Positions 9,826-21,854 of a stretch of 64,000 bases of DNA are shown here, piece after piece (within the stretch, counting starts at the first letter, position 1; every line of letters starts with the position of its first letter). Source of the stretch: Prinsepia uniflora (Eukaryota; Streptophyta; Magnoliopsida; Rosales; Rosaceae); the NCBI GenBank assembly GCA_032719365.1, contig CM064868.1, forward strand, positions 68,049,538 through 68,113,537, given 5' to 3'. A program made the position numbers and the translations under genes. Under the pieces are notes generated by a model, which worked only from the letters and a program-made list of their open reading frames with translations, searched no databases and was not told the origin of the DNA.

Positions 9826-12761
9826 TGACATGACCCATCCCAATCCCCCCGGGATTACCATGGAATGTGTCATGCTCCCGTCTGACAAGAGGTGTCAGAC
9901 AAGGGATAACCTGTTTCCACTGCCCAACCGGGCTCCCAGAGTGCGTAAGGATCGATGGAAGAGGTGTATGATGCCCCAGTCTCTGCTGCGGTCGCATCCG
10001 GAATCAACCTGAAGGACACTAAAAACAAAAGCTGTGAGTGGACGAAAATAAACAAGTCTGTTTAAAACATTTATAAGACATTTATTCCCCCCAGTAAAAG
10101 CATATGCATGCACCATAAACCACTTTTCACATATTTATTCCGAAATAACCATTAGGGCCTTAGCCCGGAAACCAAAGCATAGTTTCAAATTCCAAAAGTC
10201 AATCCAAGAGTTATTTCATAAATCCAGTAATACTCATTTATTATTTTTCCATCTCCGGCATCCCCGATGCCTAGTGTCCTAGACGCATGACGTTCCAGAC
10301 GTCATATCTCACGGTATTAAGCAACGCGTGCTACCCGGGGTCTCACCGGGTCCATATCTCTGACATCCCCGATGTCTGACGTCCGTGACGTCCAGCAATC
10401 CTGCTCCTAGATCACTATACGGTCCGGTAGCTCCGTACAATGAGCCCTCGCAGGCAATGCACCGTGACTTCTCCAGTGTCCCCGACACTTGGAGGAGACC
10501 AGGATATATATATCCTCATATCGAGATGGTTTTATGGAACACATTTTATTATTCATTTCCAAAATATCACAAGGGACCTGCCCCGAATTTCCATAAAACC
10601 GTCATAAGTCCAAATAGTTAAATCAAATCCGAAATAGTTTATTCAATTCCATTTTAGGGTCCCCGACCCGAAATCACATATATAAGTCAACTGGGCCCCT
10701 GGCCCGATTTCATAAGTCAACTGGGCCCCTGGCCCGATTCGTAAGTTAACTGGGCCCCTGGCCCGATTCATAAGTTAACTGGGCCCCTGGCCTGATTCAT
10801 TTTAACAAATCCGTAACCGTTTCATGAAATCATATCCAACCACATTTATGGAAATCGGTGCAAATCCAGAAAACCTCGATTTTCGTGCAAACACGTAAAT
10901 CACCTCGAAATACGTGAAATCATTTAAATTCACCGATATCCAAAATAAATCATTTAATCACAATTATAACAATCATGAAACAGTTATGCATGCATCGAAT
11001 TTATAAAACCAATGTCCACTCACAGACCGTTTAACCGAGCGCCTCGATACGCGTGCCATAGGACTTCCCGGGCCACACCACTATCACCGGGACTCCCAAT
11101 CCTGTCCAAATCACAATAGAGGATTACTAACCTCATCATTAACATCCTATTCAAGTCCCGTAATTTTCTCGAATTTTTAAGTATTTTTAAACTGGATTTA
11201 AAACCTTTGGACATCCCGAACAATACCGAAACGAGATCCGATCGACACGAAACCAATCTCAAAATGTTCGTTACATTGTATAGGATAAAAGTCATGTTGG
11301 AAGTTTCCCAAAATTACCTCACACGCGCCCCCACACGCCGGTTGAACTCCCTGCGCGTGAAACCCACGCGCCGGGTACTATTCATCGTCGTTCAGCCCGA
11401 ATGACTGGTAAACGGGTCGCTGTGACCCGCGGGCCAACCCGACTGGTTCTCAGTAATTTCTCCATCATTTTGGACGTGGTTTTCACCTGCAAGATCGTCT
11501 GAGTTCAACCAACAGTTCTGTGGAATCAAAAACCAGAAGTAACGTCAAGAATCATACCTCTGAACTCAAACCCGAAGCTCAAAATTTCCGATCGTCCTTC
11601 CTCCCGATTCCGGTCGCCTCGAGTCCCAAATTCACGTCCACAAGATTCGTTTATGTTCATAGAACACTGTAGGATCAAATCCAACGACCAACACCCATCC
11701 AAAACCCGATCACCATTTTTGGTTTCGAACCGGGTTACGGGCACCGCTGTCCCCGCCGTGCCCAGCTCACTTCGAGCTTCGAAAACTAGTCCCCTGTGTC
11801 TGTTTCTAACCCCAAGTCCCAAAGGAATCAAGAAGGAGCTCAGAAACACAACAAATTGTCGATTTCCAAAAACCTGGGCATAACTCTCCTCGGGTTAACA
11901 CACCCGCCGTGGACCACCGTGGTCTCCGCCGTCGTCCTGCCGCCTCCCGTCGTCTCACACTACCTTGGTCACGCCCATAAATGCACAGAGGAGATGGGAT
12001 GTGTGTTTGTTCAAGCTTCCTCACGGCAAAGGAAGAATGCGAGTGAGGGAGAGAACTCAGATGGTTAAAGTAGTGGACAGTGAGGATGGCAATCAGCACC
12101 AGAGATGAAGGGCTGAGATTGAAAGCAAAGATCAGATGGATGGCCCAGATCAAAAGGTGAAATAAGTGGGATTTCTTTAGATTTTTAATTCCAATTAATT
12201 TAATCAAAACTCACCAATCCAGATCTGAGCCCATAATTTAAGTTTAGTGGTCCACGTGTCCCACTCAGAATCTCAGACCAATCAGAGAACGCCACGTGTC
12301 CTCGCCTCGTAATGCGTGCATAACGAAACCAAACTTCCGTGACCCATAACTTCGTCGTCGAATCTCCGATTTCGGCATGCCACCTGTCATTGGATTCGTA
12401 TCGACGAGACCTACGTAATGGTCCTTGGCCCTCGGCCATCGGACATCCTGGTCAAAAAGTCAACATTTCCCCTTATTTCGTCCAAATTACGAAAATGCCC
12501 TTGCACTTCCGTACATCATAACTTTCACCACGAACGTCGGAATCGAACGTGCCACCTGTCTATGAACTCGTGACGTCCCGAACTACGTCACGGTCATCGG
12601 TCAAAGTCCATTTGACCATCCGAAAAAAGTCAACGTTTTGCCCACGCCTAGGGGCAAAACGGTTATTTTGCACAATTCGTCCGAAATCGCCCAACTAATC
12701 CTAAATTAGTAAATCACAATTAAATATTATTAAATCCCGATATTCGGGACGGATCGTTACA
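9826..12761 (-). repeat. 5' LTR of the 9.75-kb element
   Basis: Partner of 3009-5946, near-identical throughout. The outer end reads GGATCGTTACA (one change from the consensus GGGTCGTTACA) followed by the TSD CACGG. Confidence 0.88.
10682..10802. repeat. Minisatellite, about 30-bp unit, 4 copies
   Basis: Same array as at 3865-3985, in the 5' LTR. Confidence 0.85.
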
Positions 12762-12854
12762 CACGGTGCCCAGCTGATGTCATATGTTCGGGCACGAGAC
12801 CCAGTTATTTTACGGTTTATGATTTCGGGTCAGGGACCCTAGATAGATTTCCGC

Positions 12855-13090
12855 GTTCATGACGGTTTATGGGAACCGGCATGAACTCTGGAAAGGTCAT
12901 TGTGGTTCATGACGGTTTATTGGAACCGACATGAACCTTTGTCCGGTCATTCTGGTTCTTGACGGTTTATGGGGACCGGCATGAACCCTGGTTATGTTAT
13001 TACGGTACATGACGGTTTATGGGAACCGGCATGTTACCTGATTATGGATATTATGGATCATGACGGTTCAGGGGAACCGGACATGAATGT
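12855..13090. repeat. Minisatellite in solo LTR, about 50-bp unit, 5 copies
   Basis: Each unit contains CATGACGGTTTATGGGAACC or a close variant. A matching array lies in the next forward solo LTR at 20670-20915. Confidence 0.85.
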
Positions 13091-13893
13091 TTATGTTATG
13101 TATATATATGTTCATCTACCTTCCTTTACATGTTCTACTATCTCCTCCGGGGAGGGTCGTTGGCCTGGGTGGACCCCGGAGTAGTCACGGAGCACCGACT
13201 GAGTGGAGTCACCCCCCAGTTGGATTCCTTACTCTCAGGAAGGCTATGGTTACTATTACCTTGGGTAGGGTCAGTGGTCTGCGGACATTGACCTTGACTT
13301 TGAGATGACTCGGATTGAGACCCGGGTAGCACGCGCGTAGCTTTGGATACCGTGACAGGATTGGTTGTGTGACTTATATGTATATATATGATATATGATA
13401 TATGATATGTGGTGTGCACAAGTGTGCACAGGATTTGAACAGTGGCTCGTGTACTTGGTTTCTTTATGGTTTGGGGCCGAGTCCCTTATGGATTTGGGCA
13501 GTGGCCCGTATGGTCGTTTTTATTGTGGTTTTTTCGACCTTGGTTTATATCTGCTTTGGGCTTAGTCCCACATATGGTTTGTTTTGGATAAATGGTTTTC
13601 AAATGCATGCATGCTTTTTAGTGGAGGGTACAAATGTCTTATGAAATGTTTTTATAAACTCTTGTTTTGTCCACTCACAGTTTTTAATGTTTTGACTGCC
13701 CTTCAGGTTGACATCAGATTGTGGACTGTAGCAGAGATCGAGATATCACATGCCTCCTCCGGATCCTGGCGTACTCTGATAGCCCGGGAGGGCAAAGGTC
13801 GGAAATATCCCTTGTCTGACACTCCGTGTCAGACAGGAGCAGGGTCATCCCGCACTAATCCCGGGGGGGATTGGGATGGGTCCTGTCATGATT

Positions 13894-14645
13894 GGAAAAT
13901 GGAATTCCAACCTTCTTCTCGCTTTAAAAAATTATAGATGAATAAGAAGCAGAATGGTATTGTAGAATTTGAATATATGGAGAGAAGGGAATTTGAATGA
14001 AAATAGTTAACTGTAACATAGAACCCATAAATTATTATGAATGGATAAGCTTTACACACCAAATATTCATACACCAAAAGACATCCCCTTAACATTGCTC
14101 AGAACCATCAACCATTAGGCATATCAGAGAGAAATGTGGAAAATTCAAGTACTTGGAAGGAAGGTGGAAGTTGTGGGAAAGAAAATGGAGAAGCTTGATA
14201 ATCAAGAAAACTTGGAAGAAACCTGTCTCTTCCAAATTGGAGAAACCTTCCCGGATACAGGCATTTTTAATGATATGAATGCCGATAAAAGAGGAATGAT
14301 TGTCATAGGGTGGGAGGACTTCATCTCTAGGTTTTGCCGCTCCCAAAATGCTCTTCGATAAGATGAGTCAAGGTCGAAGGTTGAAGGATCAGCCGAGGTC
14401 GAAAGGTTGAAGAAAGATGTTATGGTCTGGTGTTGTCTTCGATAGAGTGAGAGAGCGAGAGATGAGAAAAATAAAATGTAGCAAGTCATCTAGGCTCAGC
14501 ACTTGTAGCAAACTGTCTAAAAACTGTTAAATTTTGGGATAAATTTGTTGAGTCTGTTATATGTCCATTTTTGAGTTTTTGGACAATTTTTTGGTTAAAT
14601 TTGTCAAGAAGTCACATTTGTTGAGTCTGCTGCAGATGCTCTTAG
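13894..14645. other. Intergenic DNA, possible MITE end, no gene seen
   Basis: Contains only short ORFs (the longest, 14202-14489 on the minus strand, is not recognisable). The sequence TTGTTGAGTCTG occurs twice (about 14545 and 14618), and the end GCAGATGCTCTTA at about 14632 looks like the terminus of a PIF/Harbinger-type MITE. I could not find the opposite end. Confidence 0.4.
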
Positions 14646-16146
14646 TAGTTAGCCACTTCCCGCTAACTATTTTTTATCTCGTTTCTCTCTCTTCCCTCCT
14701 TCGTTGTAACGACCCGTCCTAAATTCCTTGATTAGATTAGTGACTAATCACGATTAGTGAGGCTAATCCGTGATTAGTAGAGCGAAATCGGACGAACGAT
14801 GCGAAATGACCGTTTTGCCTCTAGGCGTGGGCAAAACGTTGACTTTTTGATCGGGCTGCCAAATGGACTTTGACCGATGACTGTGACGTAGTTCGTGACG
14901 TCACGAGTTCATAGACAGGTGGCACGTTCAATTCCGACGTTCGAGGAGGAAGTTATGACGTTCGGAAGTTAAGAGGCATTTTGGTAATTTTAGTTAAATA
15001 GGGTAAATAGTTGACTTTTTGACCAAGAGGTCCGATGGCCAAAGGCCGAAGACCATTACGTAGATAAGGACGATACGAATCCATAGACAGGCGGCACGTC
15101 GAATTCGGACGTTCGACGGCGAAGTTACGGTTCACGGAAGTTTCGGGATACTATTTACGGCGACATGTTTTACGAGACAAAAAGTGCAGTTTTGTCTCTA
15201 GTGGGCCCAGATATTTGTCCTGATGCCAATGGATGAGTGACAAGTGTCACCCATCCAATGGACACCATATTTCCTTCATGCACCGTGCAAACCAATCCAT
15301 TTTCTCCATTTCAAACACACACATCCCTCCCATTTCCCGATCTCACCTAAACCATTCACCCAAACTCAGCCAACCCAACCCCATTTCGACCAGGACTGGG
15401 ACCAGAGAGTGAGGGAGGATGTAGGACGCGGTGGTCGGCCCAGGAAGGCGCTGCCGTGGGCGGTGGAGCCACGAACCCGTGCGGGTGCACGGTAAGGCCC
15501 GATTCTTCCCATTTTTCAATATATGTATTATGGGTTGTTTTGGTTGCTTTCAATGAATTAAAAGGGTTAGTAGGAAGGTTTTAGACTGGTTTTGAGGATG
15601 GTTAGGAACGGTAGGACACCATGGGAGGTTTTGGACGTTTGAACCGTTTGGTTCAAAAATCAAACCATGGGTTTATGCGGGTTTTAGCTAGGTTTGATTA
15701 TTGGGTTAGATAGGAAATGAGAAAAGAGGAATTTAGGGATTGAAATGGAGGCAAAGGGACCGAAAATGAGGGAGTAGGAATGCTGAACCGGTCACGCTGG
15801 TTCAGCACAGTAACCAGTCCAAAACCAGGAAAAAAAAACCGGTTTTCTGAGGTAGGTGACGATGAACAGTGTTTTCGACCTTCTAGGGGCTCGTGAGGAC
15901 GCGTGGGCCATAATCTGGGAAAGTGTTCAACACGGGAAATCTTCTATTCGATGTAACGAACATTTTGAGACTGGTTTCGTGTCGACCGGACACCATCTCG
16001 ATATGTTTCGCGGCATCGGAAGGTTTAGGGTCGGTTTAAAAATAGTTAAAAGTTCGGGAAAATTACGGGGCTTTGGTAGGAGGTTAATTAAGTAGTTAGT
16101 AACCTTCTATTAAAATTTGGACAGGTTTGAGAGTCCCGGTGATGGT

Positions 16147-19100
16147 TGACAGGACCGCCCCCGAAAGGGGCATCGATAACCGTGCCCGGTCCTGCTCCCG
16201 TCTGGCAAGATGACTGAAAATCCCAAGTTACCCTCAGTACTTGCCAAACCAGGGATAGCCACACGTACTTACTCATGCCTCCGCCCCTCGTACAGCCTCG
16301 AACAACGCGCCACGACCTGAAGGGTCAATAAAAACCAAAAGGTGTGAGTGGACAAAAATAAATCAGTTTAGCAAAACAGTTATAACAAACGTTTTTACCC
16401 TCCGCGTAAAAACGAATGCATGCATACAAAAATCATTTCGCAATCGGTTAAGATTTTCCACATAAGAAAAACTGTGTATCAAATTTCAACATAAGGAAAA
16501 ACTCGTATGAACCTCAAAAACCTTTTTCCTTTCCCAACCATCGGGTCTAAGCCCGCAATCATAAACACCGGGCCTCAGCCCAAAACCACGAATCAAAACC
16601 AAATGCACAACATGATCCAAAACCATCAACCATATACCGGGCCACTGCCCAACTCAACCGAAACATCAGAAATCATCAATAAATCACAAGTAAATCATTT
16701 TGCTGGATATCAAGTGCGCACGAGTCTTTAAACTCAAAACCATGCGCATAAACAGGCCTTCCCGGGATATCAACGAGTCTTTAAACTCAGAACATAATCA
16801 ATAGGCCTCGGGGGTATCACAGTAACCGAGTCTTTAAACTCACGAGTCTTTAAACTCATTAAGGGCCCTCCCCCGTCATCAATTAACCGAGTTTTTAAAC
16901 TCAAAACCATGCGCATAAACAGGCCTTCCCGGGATATCAACGAGTCTTTAAACTCAGAACATAATCAATAAGCCTCGGGGGTATCACAGTAACCGAGTCT
17001 TTAAACCCAAAAACATTTATCAATCACAATAACGTGGGATCCATCCCAAAATCACATTTTTCACAACAGGACTCATGGTCTGAATTTCCACATTCAAATT
17101 CCCAAACATACTTCACAAAACATATTCAAATCACCATTACACACGGGGCATGTACAATCATACCAAATCAATTTATTAAATCCTTTTTCATTCCCGAATT
17201 CGAATTCGCAACAATGATTCCGTAAGCCGGCATCCGGAAGCATCATCCCAAACCCAAACCAAGAATCCACTTTAAATTTCCGAAAACCGAAATCTCGTAA
17301 ATCAAAGTTACTTTGTGCCCCGAGCATCAAGCCCGAAAACACCTTTTTCAAATCCATTTTAATTCTTAGAAATCACTTCTTTCTCAAATCTCATTTTCAA
17401 CACATCAAAACCACAACCATAATCACCAAAATCACGATCCAGGCAAAACATTCTCAAAACCCATTTTTAAAATCCTCAAAATCACAAGTCTCATTTTAAT
17501 TCCCCGATTCAAACATCAACGGTGATCAAATCACAATAACTCGAAATCTCGTAAAACGTGCAAATTCGGAACGTTCTCGAAAAACGTGTCAAAATCGTAA
17601 GTCACACTCGCAAATCATAAACAACTCTCTTAAATCATTTTACACCCATTTCATATAACTTCTTTCATTAAACCATCATTAAGCACACGAGTGACCATAG
17701 TCTCGAAATACGTGTAATTTCACATGTATAGTAAAAATACGTATAAATACGGGAATCGAATACGTATAAATACGAAAATCAAAATCAATCACAACTTATA
17801 ATCATAATCATAAAATCATAGAAATAATTTATGCGTGCATTAAATTTTGAAAGCAACGTCCACTCACACACCGTTCAATAAGCTCGTTTACCCGCGCTGC
17901 GCGCATTCCCGTAATTTCCGATATTTTCCAGAAGTTCCAAATCCTGCCCGAAAACATACTTTAGTGTCACTAAGGGCTTAGATAACAACATACTAATTTC
18001 CCATAATTTTCCGGGAATTAATCGTTAGTTACAAACGTAACATAAATCTTCGGACCCTCGGAATAACATCGAAACGGTGTCCGATAAATTCGATATCAAC
18101 GTTAAAATGTTCGTTACAATGTGTAGGAAAAAAGTCATGTTGGACTCACCTCGAAAATCGAGCCCACGCGCCGTCACGCGCCGCCGCAAGCGGCTGCGCG
18201 TGAATCCACGCGCCTGCTACAGTAGTAGCTACAGTCATCGTCCTAACCCGACCAGCCTGCAATCCGGGTTGTTCGACCCGCGACATGACCCGTTAAATTT
18301 TCCTTAATTACAGCTTGATTTCAACAATGCAATTGTCTATTAGTCTCGCAAATAATCCAATCAAGGTTCTGTGAAGTCGATTACCTCAAAACTTACCTCA
18401 ATCCGGTCGAATCAGCTCGACTTTCTTTTGAAGAACACGGACTACCGTTCCACGCTTGATTTCGTTGATTCACAGTGATTTCTTTAAATTGGCTCACTCA
18501 GGAGCTTCGCAGGATCACTAGAAACTAGTCCTCGATCTCAATTGCAAGCTCCAATCCCTCAACCCCCACTGACTCAACTGGGATTTTCAGCACAGAACCT
18601 CGAAGTCGCCTGGGCTCCTCTCTGCACCATTCTCATCACTTCCAATCCCGTTCGACTCGTCAGAATGTCTGGAAGCTCAACCTCACCCCTAATTCCATCA
18701 ATTGGCCGCCCCATTTCAAAGTTTGATTTCAAGTTGAAAAATGGAGTTTTCGGGCGGGTTCAGTGTTCCTGGGTTTCCCTTCTCTGATTCTTCCTTCTCT
18801 CCCACTCCAATTCCTCCCTAACATCCTTTTCAGCTCGCATTGTCTCTCAATTTCGTATGGGGAAGATCGATCACGCTCACTGTGTGCTGGTCTCTGTTTT
18901 TCCTTTCCGCCACCGTTGTCCCCCAACTTCCTCCATCATTTCTCCGTCCTCAGCCTCACACAGAGGTTTGAATGGATTCTCCCGTGCCCCTGCGTCTCAA
19001 CTTCTCACCCAGTCCAAATAAACACAGAATGGCGCACTGCTCAACACTCCCTGTTTTTTTTTCAATAACACAGACACAACCTCAACAAAACTCAGCCTGT

Positions 19101-19959
19101 GCACTGCCTGTTCAGTGCAATGTCGCCACCCGGTTTCAAACTCCAATTTCCCCCACTCACCACTGATCACACCCGTGAATCTGCCTCTGTCCATTGTCCC
19201 CTCATTCATCGTATAAACAAAGCAAGAATAACCGTGCTCCCAAACTCCCTGCCTTGTTTAACGAAAACAAACCCAGCACAACACCAGTTCCCAAACCCCC
19301 AGTGCACCCGTGCTGAATTTCATCACCAAATTGCATAAACAATTTCCATGAGTGTTGAGTTCCATTGCATCAACCCATGCCACCATGCTCCCCACGCCTC
19401 AAAATCCATAAAAAATTCCCTTACTCTGCTCAATGACCATCCATTCACGGCTCAAACAGGTCCCACATTAACAATTACCATTTTTCCCTCACTTGGCAAA
19501 TTACCAAAATGCCCCTCACCATCCATGACCCGTAACTTAGTCAATCGAACTCCGATTAACGCGTGCCGCCTGTCGTTGTACTCGGGGCATCGAGACTTTC
19601 CTAACGGTCCTTGGCCCTCGGCCATCGGACCTCCCTGTCAAAAAGTCAACATTTTCCCTTATTTCGTCCAAATTACGGAAATGCCCCCGAACTTCCGAAC
19701 GTCATAACTTTCACCCCCGAACGTCAGAATCGAACGTGCCACCTGTCTATGATCTCGTGACGTCCCAAACTACGTCACAGTCACTGGTCAAAGTCCATTT
19801 GACCGTCCGAAAAAAAAAATTCAACGTTTTGCCCACGACTAGGGGCAAAACGGTCATTTTGCATCATTCGTCCGATTTCACCCAACTAATCACCGATTAA
19901 CCCCGGTAATCATGATTAGTTACTAATCTAATCCCGAATTTCCAGAACGGGTCGTTACA
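16147..19959 (-). mobile_element. Reverse solo LTR nested in a forward solo LTR
   Basis: Begins TGACAGGACCGCCCC and ends AACGGGTCGTTACA. A perfect TSD ATGGT lies at 16142-16146 and 19960-19964. At 3.8 kb it is the longest LTR copy here and belongs to a distinct subfamily marked by a GAGTCTTTAAACTC array. It contains a pyrimidine-rich stretch (18540-19340) with only short ORFs. Confidence 0.85.
16728..17014. repeat. Dispersed-tandem array of GAGTCTTTAAACTC motifs
   Basis: Seven or so copies of GAGTCTTTAAACTC or close variants, plus a larger repeated segment beginning CATGCGCATAAACAGGCCTT. The related LTR at 49486-52267 has the same motif array. Confidence 0.75.
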
Positions 19960-20669
19960 ATGGTGATCGGCTCGGGGAGCCGTATGACACGCAAATCGAA
20001 GCGGCAACTCGGACGGTCTGTGAGTGGACCTTATTTTCTAAATTGGTGCATGCATAAATGTTTGTTATATGTTTTTAATACTTGTTTTTGATGCCATGAG
20101 TGCATTTTGATCTGTGGTTACGTATAGGCACGTATTTCGAGGTTTATGCCCTATACGGGTCTGTATGTCTTTATTGGTCTAAATGAAATGGTTTTGGATT
20201 TCAAATGGATAAACTCGGGTATGAGACCCATTTGGTTTGGTCTCGGGCATATGACACTATTTACGACCATCGGGTCTAAATCGTGGTCGCGGCGGGTGCT
20301 AGGTGCACGGCGATCGACGATACGACGCTCGCCTCCGGATTGGGATGTGTTCCTTTCGGAGAGGTCACGATGCACGATTCGTGGTCGGGCAGCCTGGGGA
20401 GGCTCGACTTCGGAGTGCTGACGGTTCAGGATAGCGATTGGTGAGGAGTGCACCATGATCTTGTGGTGGTCGCGTCAGCTGATTCGTTCACAGCGACATA
20501 CTAGGATTGAGGGCGGTCCTGGATGGATGGTTGCACGCATCACTATGATCGGAGTCGTGACTGACCATTAGATATCGGGCACGGTGCCCAACTGATGTCA
20601 TATGTTCGGGCACGAGACCCAGTTGTTTTACACTGATGATTTTGGGTCAGGGACCCTAGATGGATTTCC

Positions 20670-20915
20670 AAGTTCATGACGGTTTATGGGAACCGGCATG
20701 AACTCTTGAAAGGTCATTCTGGTTCATGACGGTTTATGGGAACCGACATAAACCCTGGTTAATGGATGTTATGGATCATGACGGTTTATGGGAACCGGCA
20801 TGAACTCTTGAAAGGTCATTCTGGTTCATGACGGTTTATCGGAACCGGCATAAACCCTGGTTAATGGATGTTGTGGATCATGACGGTTCAAGGGAACCGG
20901 GCATGAATGTTTATG
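20670..20915. repeat. Minisatellite in solo LTR, about 50-bp unit
   Basis: Four to five copies built on CATGACGGTTTATGGGAACC, homologous to 12855-13090 but with a different unit order. Confidence 0.8.
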
Positions 20916-21854
20916 TTATGTATATATATGTATTCATATACCTTCCTTTACTTCTATTATCTCCTCCGGGGAGGATCGTTGGCCTGGGTGGACACCAGAG
21001 TAGTCACGGAGCACCGACTGAGTGGAGTCACCCCCCAGTTGGGTTCCTTACTCTCAGGAAGGCTATGATTACTATTACCTCGGGTAGGGTTAGTGGTCTG
21101 CAGACATTGATCTTGACTTTGAGAAGACTCGGATTGAGACCTGGGTAGCATGCGCGTAGCTTTGGAAACCGTGACAGGATTGGTTGTGTGGATTATATGT
21201 ATATATGATGTATGCTATATGAGATATATGATATGTGATATGCACAAGTTTTGGGCAGTGGACCATGTACGTGGTTTTACTATGATTTGGGCTGAGTCCC
21301 GTATGGTCGTTTTCATTATGGTTCTTTCAATCTTGGTTTTGGGCTTAGTTCCCACATATGGTTTCTTTGGTTAAACGGTTTTCGAATGCATGCATGCTTT
21401 TTAGTGAAGGGTACAAATGTCTTCGTTAAAATGTTTTTATAAACTTTTGTTTTGTCCACTCACAACTTTTAATGTTTTGACTGCCCTTCAGGTTGACAGC
21501 GGATGTGGACTGTAGCAGAGACCGAGATATCACATGCCTCCTCCGGATCCTGGCGTACTATAATAGCCCGGGAGGGCAAAGGTCGGAAATATCCCTTGTT
21601 TGACACTTCGTGTCAGACGGGAGCAGGGTCATCCCGCACTAATCCCGAGGGGATTGGGATGGGTCCTGTCATTCATTCTCTTCATTATCTCTGTTTCACA
21701 AACTCTTTTTTTTGTTCTCAAAACTCATCATCATTTGCATTCAGAAGTCCTAAATTTTCATGGATTATCAAAAAATTCGAAGAAAAGAAAAGAATTTTTC
21801 AAATTTTTTATTTTCTGGGTCGTTAATTGACTCAGACTTTAAGTACAGAGTTGT

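Larger units (their letters stand above)
3009..12761 (-). mobile_element. Complete non-coding LTR retrotransposon, 9.75 kb
   Basis: On the minus strand the order is 5' LTR (12761-9826), tRNA-Met primer site, 3.9-kb internal region and 3' LTR (5946-3009). The TSD CACGG is present on both sides (3004-3008 and 12762-12766). The two LTRs (2936 and 2938 bp) differ at about 60 positions by eye, roughly 2%, so insertion is fairly recent. No gag, protease, RT or integrase motif is visible in the internal region: a LARD-like non-autonomous element that must borrow proteins. Size and high local copy number recall the about 9.7-kb high-copy repeat called HODOR reported in apple. That identity is unproven here. 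Confidence 0.88.
880..13888 (+). mobile_element. Solo LTR (large-LTR non-autonomous family), split by a full-length relative
   Basis: The left end is TGTAACGACCCGTCCC at 880 and the right end is GGGATGGGTCCTGTCA at 13888. The identical 5-bp duplication TGATT lies at 875-879 and 13889-13893, so both ends are original and no second LTR or internal region remains: a solo LTR left by LTR-LTR recombination. Removing the minus-strand element 3009-12761 and its TSD leaves about 3.25 kb. ORFs in it are short and unlike known proteins. The right part (12767-13888) holds a 50-bp minisatellite and a TA-rich tract. Confidence 0.85.
14705..21671 (+). mobile_element. Solo LTR, split by a reverse solo LTR of the same family
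   Basis: Left end TGTAACGACCCGTCCT, right end GGGATGGGTCCTGTCA. The flanking 5-mers TTCGT and TTCAT differ at one base, an aged TSD. Without the insertion 16147-19959 it is about 3.15 kb, like the solo LTR at 880-13888. It carries the 28-bp palindrome at 15230 and a terminal stem-loop at about 21597. No PBS or internal region follows. Confidence 0.82.

Noticed and set aside
9479..9997. 172-codon minus-strand ORF as a gag-like protein
   Set aside because: Spans the LTR, primer site and internal region, has no gag or zinc-knuckle motif, and is not kept in the related element at 49291-59918.
16728..17014. CRISPR-like array
   Set aside because: Repeats are short, irregularly spaced and inside a plant LTR; no spacer structure and a eukaryotic context.
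18542..19707. Captured gene fragment in the longest reverse solo LTR
   Set aside because: The stretch is pyrimidine-rich with several short frames but no recognisable protein, and its reverse complement matches the purine-rich zone seen in other family LTRs.
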